From JBBKXR01 sp037969585 (GTDB taxonomy: Bacteria; Verrucomicrobiota; Verrucomicrobiia; Verrucomicrobiales; DEV007), in assembly GCA_037969585.1 (NCBI GenBank), contig JBBKXR010000191.1, positions 1-64,000 on the forward strand: a stretch of 64,000 nt of DNA, given 5' to 3'. The stretch's first letter is position 1, and each line of letters starts with the position of its first letter. Shown in pieces: positions 43,926 through 53,712 of the stretch. The translations under genes and the position numbers were made by a program. A model generated the notes under the pieces. That model was not told the origin of the DNA and searched no databases. It saw only the letters and a list, made by a program, of their open reading frames with translations.

Positions 43926-45224
43926 ATGTCACAAAACACCCACTCTCCCCCGCGCCGCCCCATGCCGGATGCCGGCGACCGCTTTGTCGACGCCCTGCTC
44001 GACGAACATGCACGCCTCGGCAGCGGCGACGACAAAGCTCTGCTCGCTTTGATCCGCGCCCGCACGGTTGAACACCCCGGCACGGACCACGTCGTCAGCG
44101 AGCTCAAGTTCGGCATTCTTCAATGGGCACAGGTCGCCGCCGTCGTGCTGCTCATCGGCGTTTCGGTCGCCGTCGCCGTGCGCAACTTCGTGCCCGTCGA
44201 CAACGCCGTCGCCGAGACCGGTCCGATGATCGCCGCGCACGCCCCTACAGAAGACGACGAACCTCCCGCCGGACCGGCCCACCAACCGCCGATCAAACAG
44301 GGCACCGCGGCGCCGCACACCGATCCCAAAATGCCGATCGTTGCCGCGCTCAACGAAGTGCTGACCGCGATCACGGTCGAGTTCTCGCCATCGGTCGTTG
44401 GCGAATGGCAATCGCCGCTCACCGCACCATTGTCCACCATCGCCATCGGTGAAAACCGACCCGACCAACTGTCCGTCGAAGCACTTCAGCAACTCCTCGG
44501 CAATGGCCAAGCAATCCCCGAAGGAGCCGTCAGCGTCAGCGGACTGCTCGGTCAGTTCAGCTACGACTACCCTCGACCGCCGACCGACTCGGGCCGCCCC
44601 GTCGCCATCGATCTGGCCGCCGCCACCAGTCCTTGGAACAGCGAGTTGCAACTCGTTCGTGTCGCCGTTCAGGCACGAGATGAAATTGCTGCCACCTCTC
44701 CGCGCGACGAAGTTGAGTTGGTCGCCGACGACACTGAGCTCCAAGTCGAATTCAATCCAGCGCAGGTAGCCCGTTACCGATTGCTCGGCTATTCCGCCGA
44801 TGCCAAAGGCGGCCCCTCGACTTTCGCTGTCGGCCAACAGCTCACCGCTCTTTACGAAGTTGAAACTGCCGATCGTCAGCCCGTTTCACCTAAAGAACTC
44901 AAGTATCAAGCGCTCGCCACTCCCGCCAACGGGCGTAGCGCGAGCACCGATCTGCTTAGCGCCAATTTCCACTACCGCACCCCGAACGACCGGCAATCGC
45001 ACACCCAATCGACCACCATCGATCGCAGCAACACTGCCCCCTGGCAACAAACTCAGCCGAGCTTCCAACTCGCCTCCGCCACGGCCATGTTCACCGGATT
45101 GGTGCGCGAAAATGCGAACCAAGTGAGTCGCGCTGACCTGTCGACACTCGACAGATTACTCGACGCATCCGGGCAACAGGCGGAGAACTTGCAGGACTTG
45201 GTCCTGGCGTGGTCAACGAAGTAA
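43926..45224 (+). CDS. YfbK-like membrane protein lacking its vWA domain (candidate anti-sigma)
   Basis: A 432-residue protein. The N-terminal cytosolic part (1-65, DRFVDALLDEHARLG) and a single TM at about 66-86 have the anti-sigma-factor arrangement. The extracytoplasmic part has the YfbK N-terminal module (about 165-250: APLSTIAI, VSVSGLLGQFSYDYPRPP, SPWNSELQLVRVAVQ) and then directly DUF3520 (about 268-432: ELQVEFNPAQVARYRLLGY and LTALYEV). In YfbK proteins a vWA domain with DxSGSM of about 180 residues lies between these two parts; here only 15 residues separate them. The gene lies 16 bases after the sigma factor, so coupling and mutual regulation are likely but inferred. Confidence 0.8.
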   Translation: MSQNTHSPPRRPMPDAGDRFVDALLDEHARLGSGDDKALLALIRARTVEHPGTDHVVSELKFGILQWAQVAAVVLLIGVSVAVAVRNFVPVDNAVAETGPMIAAHAPTEDDEPPAGPAHQPPIKQGTAAPHTDPKMPIVAALNEVLTAITVEFSPSVVGEWQSPLTAPLSTIAIGENRPDQLSVEALQQLLGNGQAIPEGAVSVSGLLGQFSYDYPRPPTDSGRPVAIDLAAATSPWNSELQLVRVAVQARDEIAATSPRDEVELVADDTELQVEFNPAQVARYRLLGYSADAKGGPSTFAVGQQLTALYEVETADRQPVSPKELKYQALATPANGRSASTDLLSANFHYRTPNDRQSHTQSTTIDRSNTAPWQQTQPSFQLASATAMFTGLVRENANQVSRADLSTLDRLLDASGQQAENLQDLVLAWSTK

Positions 45225-45233
45225 TTTGCTGCC

Positions 45234-47123
45234 CTACCTGACAGGAGCGATGCGCAGGCCGCAAATACGCGCCTCAGAATTTCCGTTCGTCGCGGTCATC
45301 ACGATGCGCAAAGCATCGAATCGAGTCTCCGTATCGTCGAAGCGATGCCGACGCAGCCGTTGGTAATTGCCTTCGACGTTGGCCAGCTGACGCCACTCGC
45401 CATTGGCCGCACGAGCTTCGATCCGATAATCCCGCACCGTCTCCGGCTGCGCCTGCCCCCAGATCATCTTCGTCGCCGTATAACCATCGTGCTGACTGAG
45501 CGTTAAATGACGATGCAGTCCTGTGTCGAAAACTAACGCAAGCTCGCGGATCTCACGCGCCCCATCCCACTCCAGCATCAGCCACGCCGGAAGATCGTCG
45601 ACTGGATCCGAACGCCAACGATGCCAGCCCGCCTCCCTGCGCTCCGGCGCCGCCCCGCGCTCGCCATGAACTGATCGGGTCTGCCGCGACACTACATTGA
45701 TCGCTTCACCACCCGGCAGTTCACTCGAAGCCGAAATGCGCGCATCGCTCGCAAGGTTGTCCGACGAAAAGTCTTCATCGAGGAGAAAGGCATCGCCGCA
45801 CGTCAGTTTTTGACGAATCGCCCGCATCGCCGCTTCACATGCACTCAACTCAGACGGCGCCATCTCGCGACCCACCGCCTCCGCCGCGGCCGTGCCGACC
45901 CCTTGTCCCACCGCCGCACAAGTCGCCATCACTCGCGTCGATGAAAACGCCACGTGCGTCGCCGACAGATTCCTACCCGCGAACATAAGATTTCCGACAT
46001 CGCGCGCCACGCAGCAGCGCAGCGGAATGTCATACAGCCACGGCACCTCGTGTTGCTCGCACGGCTCAACCGCCGGCGCGTCGACGCCCTCCGGCGGATG
46101 CAAATCAAGGGACCAACCACCGTAGGCAATCGCGTCGTCAAAACGTCGCGACTTCAGCACGTCGCTTTGCGTCAAAATGTGCTGACCGATAAAACGTCGG
46201 CTCTCGCGCTTTCCGGGCACGAATCCCAACCAATCGAGCGCCCAGTTTTCCGCGCCGTGTCCGTTACCCGAATTCTTGATGTGATCCCAAATACCCAACG
46301 CCACCGCCAGTAGCTCATCCCTAATCTCCTCGTTGTCCTTGATCGTATCGAGCTCACCGCCCCACTCCGCCCACCACCATCCGTATTCATGACTAGGTTC
46401 TTCGTCACCCGGATTCGCATACAGCCGAAGACGCAGATCGTCCCTGGAAAAATTTCGCGCCCAATCCGGTGCCACGAACGCCATTTCGCACTTGTGCTTT
46501 TTCGCCTGGATCAAAAGCGTCGACCCGAGTCGCTTGTTGTCTGCACTTTCCGGCGCCAACGATTCACCAAACTCGTCCTGCGCTTCACGCCCCTCCATGA
46601 ACGCCGCACCCGCCTCCGCCGCGAGGCGCCCGTCGCCCGTGCAATCGACAAAAATCTTTGCCTCGATCCGAAAACGATCATCCGTCGAACAGCGTTCCGC
46701 GATCGCAGCCGCGATCGTTGCCGGCTCCCCCTCCTTCTTCTCGATGGCCGTGACCGCTGTGTTCAACATCAAGGTCAGGTTACTTTCTGCGCGGCATTTT
46801 TCGTAGAGGATCAGATCGAACATCGAAGCCGATCGCTGCGGGTTTCGCATTGCCGCTTCGAGCCGAATTTCCTCAATAATACCGCCCTCACGCGCCTCGG
46901 TTTCCAATTCCGCACCGCGCTCCGATCCGCCGATGCCGTTCGCACCGACGATATGCATCCGAATCTCACTCGAAGCATTGCCGCCCAACACCGGACGATC
47001 CTGACACAACACTACCCGAACACCATTGCGCGCGGCAGCGAGAGCGCAACACACGCCCGCCGGACCACCGCCAGCCACCAGGACGTCGGTGAAAATCTCA
47101 TGCTGCTGGGTCAAGTTGGACAT
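45234..47123 (-). CDS. FAD-dependent oxidoreductase with C-terminal discoidin-like domain
   Basis: A 629-residue protein. Rossmann motif VLVAGGGPAGVCCALAAARNG is followed by PVLGGNASSEIRMHIVGANG, as in FAD_oxidored-type enzymes. FVDCTGDGRLAAEAGAAFMEG and FAGRNLSATHVAFSSTRVMA are further family motifs. The C-terminal 130 residues (from about 500: VDDLPAWLMLEWDGAREIRELALVFD ... FDALRIVMTATNG) look like a discoidin/F5-8C-type sandwich. There is no signal peptide in this reading. Function is unknown, but such fusions occur in verrucomicrobial polysaccharide gene sets. ATG 47123 fits the Rossmann fold; an extended reading to 47237 overlaps the divergent SDR promoter region and is rejected. Confidence 0.85.
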   Translation of the reverse strand: MSNLTQQHEIFTDVLVAGGGPAGVCCALAAARNGVRVVLCQDRPVLGGNASSEIRMHIVGANGIGGSERGAELETEAREGGIIEEIRLEAAMRNPQRSASMFDLILYEKCRAESNLTLMLNTAVTAIEKKEGEPATIAAAIAERCSTDDRFRIEAKIFVDCTGDGRLAAEAGAAFMEGREAQDEFGESLAPESADNKRLGSTLLIQAKKHKCEMAFVAPDWARNFSRDDLRLRLYANPGDEEPSHEYGWWWAEWGGELDTIKDNEEIRDELLAVALGIWDHIKNSGNGHGAENWALDWLGFVPGKRESRRFIGQHILTQSDVLKSRRFDDAIAYGGWSLDLHPPEGVDAPAVEPCEQHEVPWLYDIPLRCCVARDVGNLMFAGRNLSATHVAFSSTRVMATCAAVGQGVGTAAAEAVGREMAPSELSACEAAMRAIRQKLTCGDAFLLDEDFSSDNLASDARISASSELPGGEAINVVSRQTRSVHGERGAAPERREAGWHRWRSDPVDDLPAWLMLEWDGAREIRELALVFDTGLHRHLTLSQHDGYTATKMIWGQAQPETVRDYRIEARAANGEWRQLANVEGNYQRLRRHRFDDTETRFDALRIVMTATNGNSEARICGLRIAPVR

Positions 47124-47302
47124 CGCAGCGGACTGTGATCGCAAACTGGCCAGCACGCCAATATTCGTTTTATTCCAACCGAAGAGATTAGTTGATAGAA
47201 ATCGGCCAGCTTTACAAACCAGTGCGCGCAGCGCCAATTTTTCACTACATTACCGCAATCATTCTGCCGGATAATCTATCCGGTTGGTATAAGCTTACCG
47301 CC

Positions 47303-48073
47303 ATGGAACTCAACCTCGCCGGCCAACGCGCCGTCATCATCGGCGGCAGCAGTGGCATCGGTCGCGCCATCACTCAGAGCTTTCTCGACGAAGGCTGCCG
47401 CGTTGACGTGATCGACCTTTCTGAACCCACCGACCTCGATGGCGAGATTGGCTTCCACAAGGTCGACATTACCGACGCCGACGCTCTGGCTACTTGCGCA
47501 GGCAGCATCGACGAGGTAAACCACATCGTCGTCACCGCCGCCATCGGCTCCGGAAAAACCGGTTTCCCGTTCTGGAATCTTAACGCCGCCGACTGGCGGC
47601 GAGTCATCGAAGTCAACGTCCTCGGCGCAGCGAATTGCGCCCACGCTTTCGCCCCTCGCCTGGTCGAACGCGCCGACAACACGATGCTGTTTCTCACCTC
47701 GGTCGCGGCCCAGATCGGTTCGCAAACGGACCCGCCCTACAGCGCCAGCAAAGCCGCCGTCATCAACCTCATGCAGTGCGCCGCACGCGACCTTGCGCCA
47801 CGCGGCTGCCGCGCCAATGCCTTGTCTCCAGGCATGGTGCGCACGCCACTGAACGAATCTGTGTGGACCGCCGCGCAGCAGGCCTTGCCGGAATCCGAAC
47901 GTCAAAGTTACGAGGACTGGGCCGGAGCAAAAATTGCCCGTGTCGCCCCACTCGGACGATGGCAGGAACCGCAAGAATTCGGCGCAATGGCGGTTTTTCT
48001 TGCCTCAACTCATGCCCGCAATATCACCGGCCAGACGATCAATATCGACGCCGGCCAGGTCATGCACAGCTGA
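47303..48073 (+). CDS. Short-chain dehydrogenase/reductase (SDR)
   Basis: A 256-residue classical SDR. The NAD(P) motif GGSSGIGRAI is at about 14-23, with D near the end of strand 2 (VDVIDLS) suggesting NAD preference. Catalytic residues are the Ser in LTSVAAQIG and the Y and K in YSASKAAV, and LSPGMVRTPL and GQTINIDAG are the usual late motifs. It oxidises or reduces a carbonyl/hydroxyl compound of unknown identity. The ATG at 47303 is preceded by GCTTACCGCC with no clear Shine-Dalgarno. It is divergent from the FAD enzyme upstream and convergent with the DUF1501 gene (12 bases between ends). Confidence 0.92.
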   Translation: MELNLAGQRAVIIGGSSGIGRAITQSFLDEGCRVDVIDLSEPTDLDGEIGFHKVDITDADALATCAGSIDEVNHIVVTAAIGSGKTGFPFWNLNAADWRRVIEVNVLGAANCAHAFAPRLVERADNTMLFLTSVAAQIGSQTDPPYSASKAAVINLMQCAARDLAPRGCRANALSPGMVRTPLNESVWTAAQQALPESERQSYEDWAGAKIARVAPLGRWQEPQEFGAMAVFLASTHARNITGQTINIDAGQVMHS

Positions 48074-48085
48074 TACCTCTCTCTC

Positions 48086-49570
48086 CTAAGAGTAAAGCCC
48101 TTCGATCCTTCGCCCACCATAAACAAAATGCGGCCGATCAAGTGGATCCATCCACGTCAGAGTGCGCGGCAAGCCAAGCGTTTCGTAGATCGTCGCCGCG
48201 ACATCTTCGGGTTTCTGCGGATCGGAATCCGGATAGGCACCGATCTTGTCGGTTGAACCGACCGCCCGGCCACCTTGCACCCCGCCACCGGCGAACAGCA
48301 TCGTCTGCGCCGAGCCCCAGTGATCACGTCCTGGCAACCGTGCCCCACCTGGCAGTGTCGAAATCTTCGGCGTGCGCCCAAACTCGCTACCCATCACGAT
48401 CAAGGTGTCGTCGAGCAAGCCGCGTTCGTTGAGATCATCGAGCAGCGCCGACACCGCGCGATCCATCGGCGGGAATAGAAAGTTTTTCAGATTCGGGAAC
48501 ACCGATTGATGCGTGTCCCAGCACTCATTATTGCCCAGATTCACCTGCACCAGCCGAACCCCGGACTCAACCAATTGCCGAGCCATCAGCAGGGACCATC
48601 CGAACGAATTTTCACCGTAGCGTTTCAGCACTTTCGGATCGGCACCGTCGACATTAAATGCAGCCTTGACCTTCGGATCGAACAGCATCTTAGCGGCCAT
48701 TTCCTGAAATTGATCGGCACCTCGCGTTTCGGCGAGTTTTTCAAAATGCGCGTGCTGCCCGTCGAGGTGGTCGAGCAACGCGAGCCGACTCTTCATCCGG
48801 TCACGACCGACACCTTCCGGCAAAGAAAGGTTGGGCGCATCGAATGACATTTTTGATCCGTCTGCCGGCCCCTTCTCGTGGTGGAACAGATATTCCGGAT
48901 AGGCCCCGTAAGTCGACGGATTGAAACGCGACGCCTCGAGAAAAAACGGATCTTTGCCCTGCCCCAGCTGGCCGGCAAACTGACCGGGGATCGTGCGTCC
49001 GACGCGGTGCACCATTTTCTCCGGTAACACGATGGACGGCGGCAAATTGTTCTGCACCGGAAACATCTCGCCGGCGATCGCCGCCATCGACGGCCAGTCG
49101 GTCTCTTTCGGTTTACTCGCATCAAAGCCGACCGGCATGTCGCTGCGCCCGGTAAACATCACGTGATGTCCCTGAGAGTGCTCGTTGTAGGGATGCGTCA
49201 CTGAGCGACACAACGACCAAAGATCGCTGCGCTTCGCCAACTCGGGCAGGTGCTCACAAATGTGCAGCCCCGGCGTTTTGGTGCGGATCGGATCGAAATC
49301 GCCGCGCACTTCCTGCGGCGCGTCCGGCTTCATGTCGAAACTATCGTGCTGCGATAAGCCGCCCGACAGGAAAATGTAGATCACCGACTTGCCATTCGGA
49401 GCCACATGTCCGTCGGCGCCGGCTTCCTCTGCGGCCAGAGTACGCAGCGAGGACAAATGATTGGTGCCGAGTCCAAGTAGACTGATGGCACCCGCCTGAA
49501 TCATAGAGCGCCGACTCGGGCGCAAACTCGGATGGGTACGATCTCCCGGATGGTTCGATCTTTCACTCAC
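48086..49570 (-). CDS. DUF1501 Tat-exported protein, second copy
   Basis: A 494-residue protein with a twin-arginine signal (PSRRSMIQAGAISLLGLG) and the DUF1501 core: VIYIFLSGGLSQHDSFDMKP near residue 65, RLVQVNLGNNECWDTHQS, LIVMGSEFGRTPKI and GRDHWGSAQTMLFAGGGVQGG. It is longer than the first copy (457 residues) by insertions around residues 220-300. There is no DUF1549/DUF1553 partner beside it in this window. The start is GTG at 49570 (MSERSNHP...); no Shine-Dalgarno is evident. It lies between the SDR gene (convergent) and the DUF898 gene (divergent). Confidence 0.9.
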   Translation of the reverse strand: MSERSNHPGDRTHPSLRPSRRSMIQAGAISLLGLGTNHLSSLRTLAAEEAGADGHVAPNGKSVIYIFLSGGLSQHDSFDMKPDAPQEVRGDFDPIRTKTPGLHICEHLPELAKRSDLWSLCRSVTHPYNEHSQGHHVMFTGRSDMPVGFDASKPKETDWPSMAAIAGEMFPVQNNLPPSIVLPEKMVHRVGRTIPGQFAGQLGQGKDPFFLEASRFNPSTYGAYPEYLFHHEKGPADGSKMSFDAPNLSLPEGVGRDRMKSRLALLDHLDGQHAHFEKLAETRGADQFQEMAAKMLFDPKVKAAFNVDGADPKVLKRYGENSFGWSLLMARQLVESGVRLVQVNLGNNECWDTHQSVFPNLKNFLFPPMDRAVSALLDDLNERGLLDDTLIVMGSEFGRTPKISTLPGGARLPGRDHWGSAQTMLFAGGGVQGGRAVGSTDKIGAYPDSDPQKPEDVAATIYETLGLPRTLTWMDPLDRPHFVYGGRRIEGLYS

Positions 49571-49739
49571 AATCAGGAGTTAACATCGACATTGGAAGCG
49601 ATCCTGTAAAGTTGCTGACACGGCGTAATCACGGAATACCAATCGGCACGCTGCTGCCCAGTGACGCAGACTTTACAAAAGCCAGACGAACCTTCAGGGT
49701 GCCGAATCGAATAAGCCCCGACTTTTGCACCTGCACGCC

Positions 49740-51047
49740 ATGGACGAGACCAGCGATTCATCCACACCCTACCAATCCCCCTACGCCAACCCCGCTCCGC
49801 TCGCTCCGGCTACACCCGAGCTGCGCGAGTATCCGTTCAGCTTCCACGGCAATGGTGCGGAATATTTCCGGATCTGGATCGTCAATGTCATGCTGACGGC
49901 GGTCACTCTGGGGATCTATCTTCCATGGGCCCGGGTGCGGACCCGCAAATATTTCTACGGCAACACGCTGCTCAATGATCGCACTTTCGACTACCTCGCC
50001 AAGCCTACGGCGCTTCTCAAAGGCTACCTGATCGTCACCCTCGCGATGATCATCTACAACGTCGTTGGCACCATCAATCCGCTGGCCGCTATCCCGATCA
50101 TGCTGCTCTACATCTGTGTTGCGCCCTGGCTGATATTTAAATCGCTACGCTTCAAATGTCACAACTCCGCTTACGCCAATGTGCGCCTGCGTTTTGTCGG
50201 ATCGCTCAGAGAAAGTTTCGGAATCTACCTTGGCTTTTTGATACTGATCCTGCTGACCTTCGGCTTGATTATCCCCTACCAGGCCTACCTCAGCAAAAAA
50301 TACATGTTTGGTAATCTGGCGGTTGGTCAGAGCGAATCCGAAACCAAAATCGAGCCTGGCAAATTTTACCTCTTTTACCTCGCTTATCTGGTTCCAACTG
50401 GACTGGTATTTCTACTCGCGATAATCGCCGCGATGGCAATCCCGGTCGCCACCGGGATGCTCGAAAAGGCCAAACAAACTCAAGATGAAAACCGCGCCAG
50501 GATTGAGACGGCTGAAGAAGCCCTCGCCCAAATTAGAGCGGACGATGAAGCCGCAGACGATGCAATCGACAACGATGCCCCACTCACGGCCGCCGACGAT
50601 CCAGATGACGCCACGATGCTCCCTGACGCGGATGCTGACGAGGACGTTGATCCCGAAGACTTCGAAAGTATGGAAGGAGGCTTGTTCGTAATTTTCGTGA
50701 GCCTCTACGTGCTGTTTATCTTGCTGAGCATTCTTCTTCAGCAGTTCGTCTTTGTCCGCACCACGAACTACACGATGACCAACACCACGCTCGGCAGCTG
50801 TCGACTGCACAGCGACATGCGCGCTCGAGACATGATCTGGATCACGGTCAGCAATGTGTTCCTGTGCATCGTCACCGTGGGGATCTTCATTCCGTGGGCG
50901 ATCGTTCGATTGCGCAAGTACCGCATCGAACACATGAAACTGTTCGCCTACGGAGAACTGCAGGACTTCGTCGCCGCCAAGGAAGCCGAACAGGATGCCA
51001 CCGGCGATGCCGCCGCAGACTTTCTCGACTTTGAACTTGGCTTTTGA
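49740..51047 (+). CDS. DUF898 (YjgN-type) membrane protein
   Basis: A 435-residue protein with three copies of a DUF898/YjgN repeat, each built on a helix plus a TxGIYxPWAxxRxRKYxxxN-type motif: TLGIYLPWARVRTRKYFYGN, FGLIIPYQAYLSKKYMFGN and TVGIFIPWAIVRLRKYRIEH. Between repeats two and three is an Asp/Glu/Ala-rich stretch of about 50 residues (about 255-310). The function of YjgN proteins is unknown. ATG 49740 is preferred to a TTG five codons before. The next gene, an M48 peptidase, follows after 17 bases, a pairing that is widespread in bacteria. Confidence 0.88.
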   Translation: MDETSDSSTPYQSPYANPAPLAPATPELREYPFSFHGNGAEYFRIWIVNVMLTAVTLGIYLPWARVRTRKYFYGNTLLNDRTFDYLAKPTALLKGYLIVTLAMIIYNVVGTINPLAAIPIMLLYICVAPWLIFKSLRFKCHNSAYANVRLRFVGSLRESFGIYLGFLILILLTFGLIIPYQAYLSKKYMFGNLAVGQSESETKIEPGKFYLFYLAYLVPTGLVFLLAIIAAMAIPVATGMLEKAKQTQDENRARIETAEEALAQIRADDEAADDAIDNDAPLTAADDPDDATMLPDADADEDVDPEDFESMEGGLFVIFVSLYVLFILLSILLQQFVFVRTTNYTMTNTTLGSCRLHSDMRARDMIWITVSNVFLCIVTVGIFIPWAIVRLRKYRIEHMKLFAYGELQDFVAAKEAEQDATGDAAADFLDFELGF

Positions 51048-51064
51048 TCGAGCGATAGTCAGTC

Positions 51065-52144
51065 GTGCCAGACCAGTTCACCAGCTTTCAAGCCAGACTC
51101 AGCGCCGCCGGCTCCTCGGCGACGCAATTGGTCGACGTGATTCGCACCACGGCGGATACCTTACGTATAACCGGACCGGATGTAGCCGGTGGATCGATCG
51201 AAGTCCCGCTGGGAGAATGTGTTTTTCGCCCACCGCTAGGTCGTATTCGAAGGGTGATTGAACTTCCCGATGACAGCACTTTGGAGAGTGATGATCTCGA
51301 GATCGTCGATCAACTCGGTTCGGCATCGCCCAGCGGCCACCGCCAGCGTATGATTCACCACATGGAGAGCAAATGGCAGTGGGTGCTGGCGAGTATCCCC
51401 ATTCTCATGCTCACCGTCTGGATTGTGTATCGGTTCGGCATTCCCGCAATGGCCGAGAGCGTCGCCTTCAAACTCCCCGTCTCGACCTTGGTTTCAGCAT
51501 CAGAGGGAAGCATCAAACTGATGGACAAACTGATGTTCAACGACAGCGAACTCACCGAGGAACGCCAGGACGAAATCCGCAGAGGTTTCGACGACGTCGT
51601 CGCAAAACTCGGCAGCGACGACTACGAGTTCGAACTGCATTTTCGCAGTATGAATAAAGTCCCGAATGCCATGGCGCTGCCCTCCGGGGACATCTTCGTC
51701 ACCGATGCCCTGATCAATAAGGCCGAAGCTGACGAAGAAATCTTCGCCGTCTTTGCCCACGAATTGACGCACGTCGAACGCCGCCATGGTATGCGCATGG
51801 TCCTTCAGGATTCCGGCGTCTTCTTTCTGTCGGCGGTCATGCTCGGCGACGTAGCCTCCGCCGGTGCGGCCATATCCGGCGCCCCCGCAGCCTTGGCCAA
51901 CAGCGGTTACTCGCGCAACTTCGAAAACGAGGCCGACGCCGGAGCCGCCCATTACTGCGTTGAATGCGGTTGGACCACCTCGCCTATGCAAACCATGTTA
52001 AAGCGCATCGCCCCGCCCGGCGGTTCGGCAGTTGCCGGCTGGATGTCATCCCATCCCGATACCAAGGAACGCGTTCGACGTTTGAAAGAGCTCGAAATCA
52101 AGTTGCTCGACAAGCTGCAGAAAGAAAAAGCTGCAGAAGAGTAA
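51065..52144 (+). CDS. M48-family zinc metallopeptidase
   Basis: A 359-residue protein. An N-terminal domain (1-95) resembles a short membrane-protein-associated beta domain, followed by one TM at about 105-122 (WVLASIPILMLTVWIVYRFG). The peptidase domain has the zinc motif HELTH at 232-236 and the third ligand in ENEAD at 287-291, as in M48 peptidases such as HtpX and BepA. It probably cleaves membrane or envelope proteins. The start is GTG at 51065. It is 17 bases behind the DUF898 gene and is likely cotranscribed with it. About 260 bases without a gene follow. Confidence 0.92.
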   Translation: MPDQFTSFQARLSAAGSSATQLVDVIRTTADTLRITGPDVAGGSIEVPLGECVFRPPLGRIRRVIELPDDSTLESDDLEIVDQLGSASPSGHRQRMIHHMESKWQWVLASIPILMLTVWIVYRFGIPAMAESVAFKLPVSTLVSASEGSIKLMDKLMFNDSELTEERQDEIRRGFDDVVAKLGSDDYEFELHFRSMNKVPNAMALPSGDIFVTDALINKAEADEEIFAVFAHELTHVERRHGMRMVLQDSGVFFLSAVMLGDVASAGAAISGAPAALANSGYSRNFENEADAGAAHYCVECGWTTSPMQTMLKRIAPPGGSAVAGWMSSHPDTKERVRRLKELEIKLLDKLQKEKAAEE

Positions 52145-52408
52145 ACGCCTTGAGCAACGGGCAGAATGCCAGCCTTCGCGCAACCGACGACTCGCGGTTA
52201 TCACCGCGTTCGTCGAATCTTCCAACTCGGCGACATTTTGCAACTTGTTCGAGTCACAATCGTGATCGGAGAGCTCGCGGGCCACGATCTCACGCAGACA
52301 ATCGACAAAAACAAACCTGGCCGGCCACGCCAGATCAAACCTTAAACAGCAATTCACGAACGCCCCTTCCGGATTGAATTCACGCGCGGTCTCGTCCACC
52401 CTACCTCC

Positions 52409-53707
52409 GTGCCAGACAACGCCTCTTACCCGAAAACCAAGTTCGCAGAAAACCTGACTCGCCGCAGCGGCATCCTCGAACTGATGGATGACCTCGGCGA
52501 GGCGATGACCACTGGACGCGACAAAATGCTGATGATGGGTGGCGGCAACCCAGGCCACATTCCAGCCATGCAAACACTTTGGCGCGAGCGCTTCGCCGAA
52601 CTGCTGGCCACTCCTGATGTCTTCGATGCAGTTCTAGGAGACTACGATCAACCGGCCGGCAGTCCGCGTTTTCGTGAAGCCGTTGCCGGATTCTTTCAAC
52701 GCGAGTTCGACTGGCCGATCACTGCAAAAAATGTCGCCATCACCAACGGCGGGCAGACTGCATTCTTCTGCTTGCTCAATCGCTTCGGCGGCCGCATGCC
52801 CGATGAAAAATCCCGCCGCCGCATCCTGTTGCCGCTGGTTCCCGAATACATCGGTTACGCCGATCAGAGCGTCGGCGCCGATTTTTTCGACAGTCGCCGA
52901 CCTTCGATCGAGCACATCGACGAGCGCACTTTTAAGTACCACATCGATTTCGAAAAGCTCACCGTCGCCGACGACATCGGAGCCATCGCAGTGTCCCGCC
53001 CGACAAATCCGAGCAGCAACGTACTCACCGATGAAGAAATCCAACGCCTCAGCGAACTCGCCCGTGAAAAAGGCGTGCCGCTGATCATCGACAACGCCTA
53101 CGGCGCTCCCTTTCCCGGAGTCATCTTCGAACCCGTCACTCCGATCTGGGACGAGCACATCGTACTCACCCTCAGTCTTTCCAAGCTCGGCCTACCCGGC
53201 ACCCGCACCGGCATCGTTATCGCCCGCGAAGACATCGCTGCCGAAGTTTCGGCGATGACCGCCGTCATCAGTCTAGCCAACAACAACGTCGGTCAGGCCA
53301 TCGCCGCGCCTCTGCTTGAGTCCGGCGAAATCCTGCGGCTCGCCAACGACATCGTTCGCCCCTTCTACGCCGAAAAATCCACCTCCGCGCGTGCGCTTAT
53401 CGAACAGCACCTGCCCGCCGACTTACCGTGGCGCGTGCACAAAAGCGAGGGCGCGTTTTTCCTTTGGTTGTGGTTCGAGGGTTTACCCATCACTACTCGC
53501 GAGCTCTATCGCCGGCTGCGCGACCGGCACACTCTGATCGTTCCCGGCGAATATTTTTTCTTCGGTCTCGCCGATTCGGAAGGAGGCGAAGACTGGCCGC
53601 ACTCGCACGAATGCATCCGCCTCAGCTACACCCAGTCACAGGAGACACTGGAACGCGGCATCGCCATTCTCGGCGAGGAAGTCGCCAAAGCTTACTCTGA
53701 ACGGTAA
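52409..53707 (+). CDS. avtA: Valine-pyruvate-type aminotransferase, AvtA-like (fold type I PLP)
   Basis: A 432-residue PLP-dependent aminotransferase. Expected active-site residues: N200 in RPTNPSSN, D228 in IIDNAYG, and the Schiff-base K259 in LSLSKLGLPGTRTG, with the conserved Arg of the C-terminal part in HECIRLSYTQ. The sequence is closer to valine-pyruvate transaminase (AvtA) than to other class I members, for example GNPGHIPAMQTLWRERF near the start. AvtA exchanges amino groups between valine and pyruvate, giving alanine and 2-oxoisovalerate. The substrate cannot be proved from sequence. The start is GTG at 52409. Confidence 0.83.
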   Translation: MPDNASYPKTKFAENLTRRSGILELMDDLGEAMTTGRDKMLMMGGGNPGHIPAMQTLWRERFAELLATPDVFDAVLGDYDQPAGSPRFREAVAGFFQREFDWPITAKNVAITNGGQTAFFCLLNRFGGRMPDEKSRRRILLPLVPEYIGYADQSVGADFFDSRRPSIEHIDERTFKYHIDFEKLTVADDIGAIAVSRPTNPSSNVLTDEEIQRLSELAREKGVPLIIDNAYGAPFPGVIFEPVTPIWDEHIVLTLSLSKLGLPGTRTGIVIAREDIAAEVSAMTAVISLANNNVGQAIAAPLLESGEILRLANDIVRPFYAEKSTSARALIEQHLPADLPWRVHKSEGAFFLWLWFEGLPITTRELYRRLRDRHTLIVPGEYFFFGLADSEGGEDWPHSHECIRLSYTQSQETLERGIAILGEEVAKAYSER

Positions 53708-53712
53708 GCCGC

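Noticed and set aside
43929..44837. 302-codon minus-strand frame opposite the YfbK-like gene
   Set aside because: Antisense to a well-matched protein; Gly/Asp/Val-rich shadow.
52145..52408. Possible minus-strand coding remnant between the M48 and aminotransferase genes
   Set aside because: A frame is open (ARELSDHDCDSNKLQ) but it continues into both flanking genes and matches no family; the spacer is treated as non-coding.
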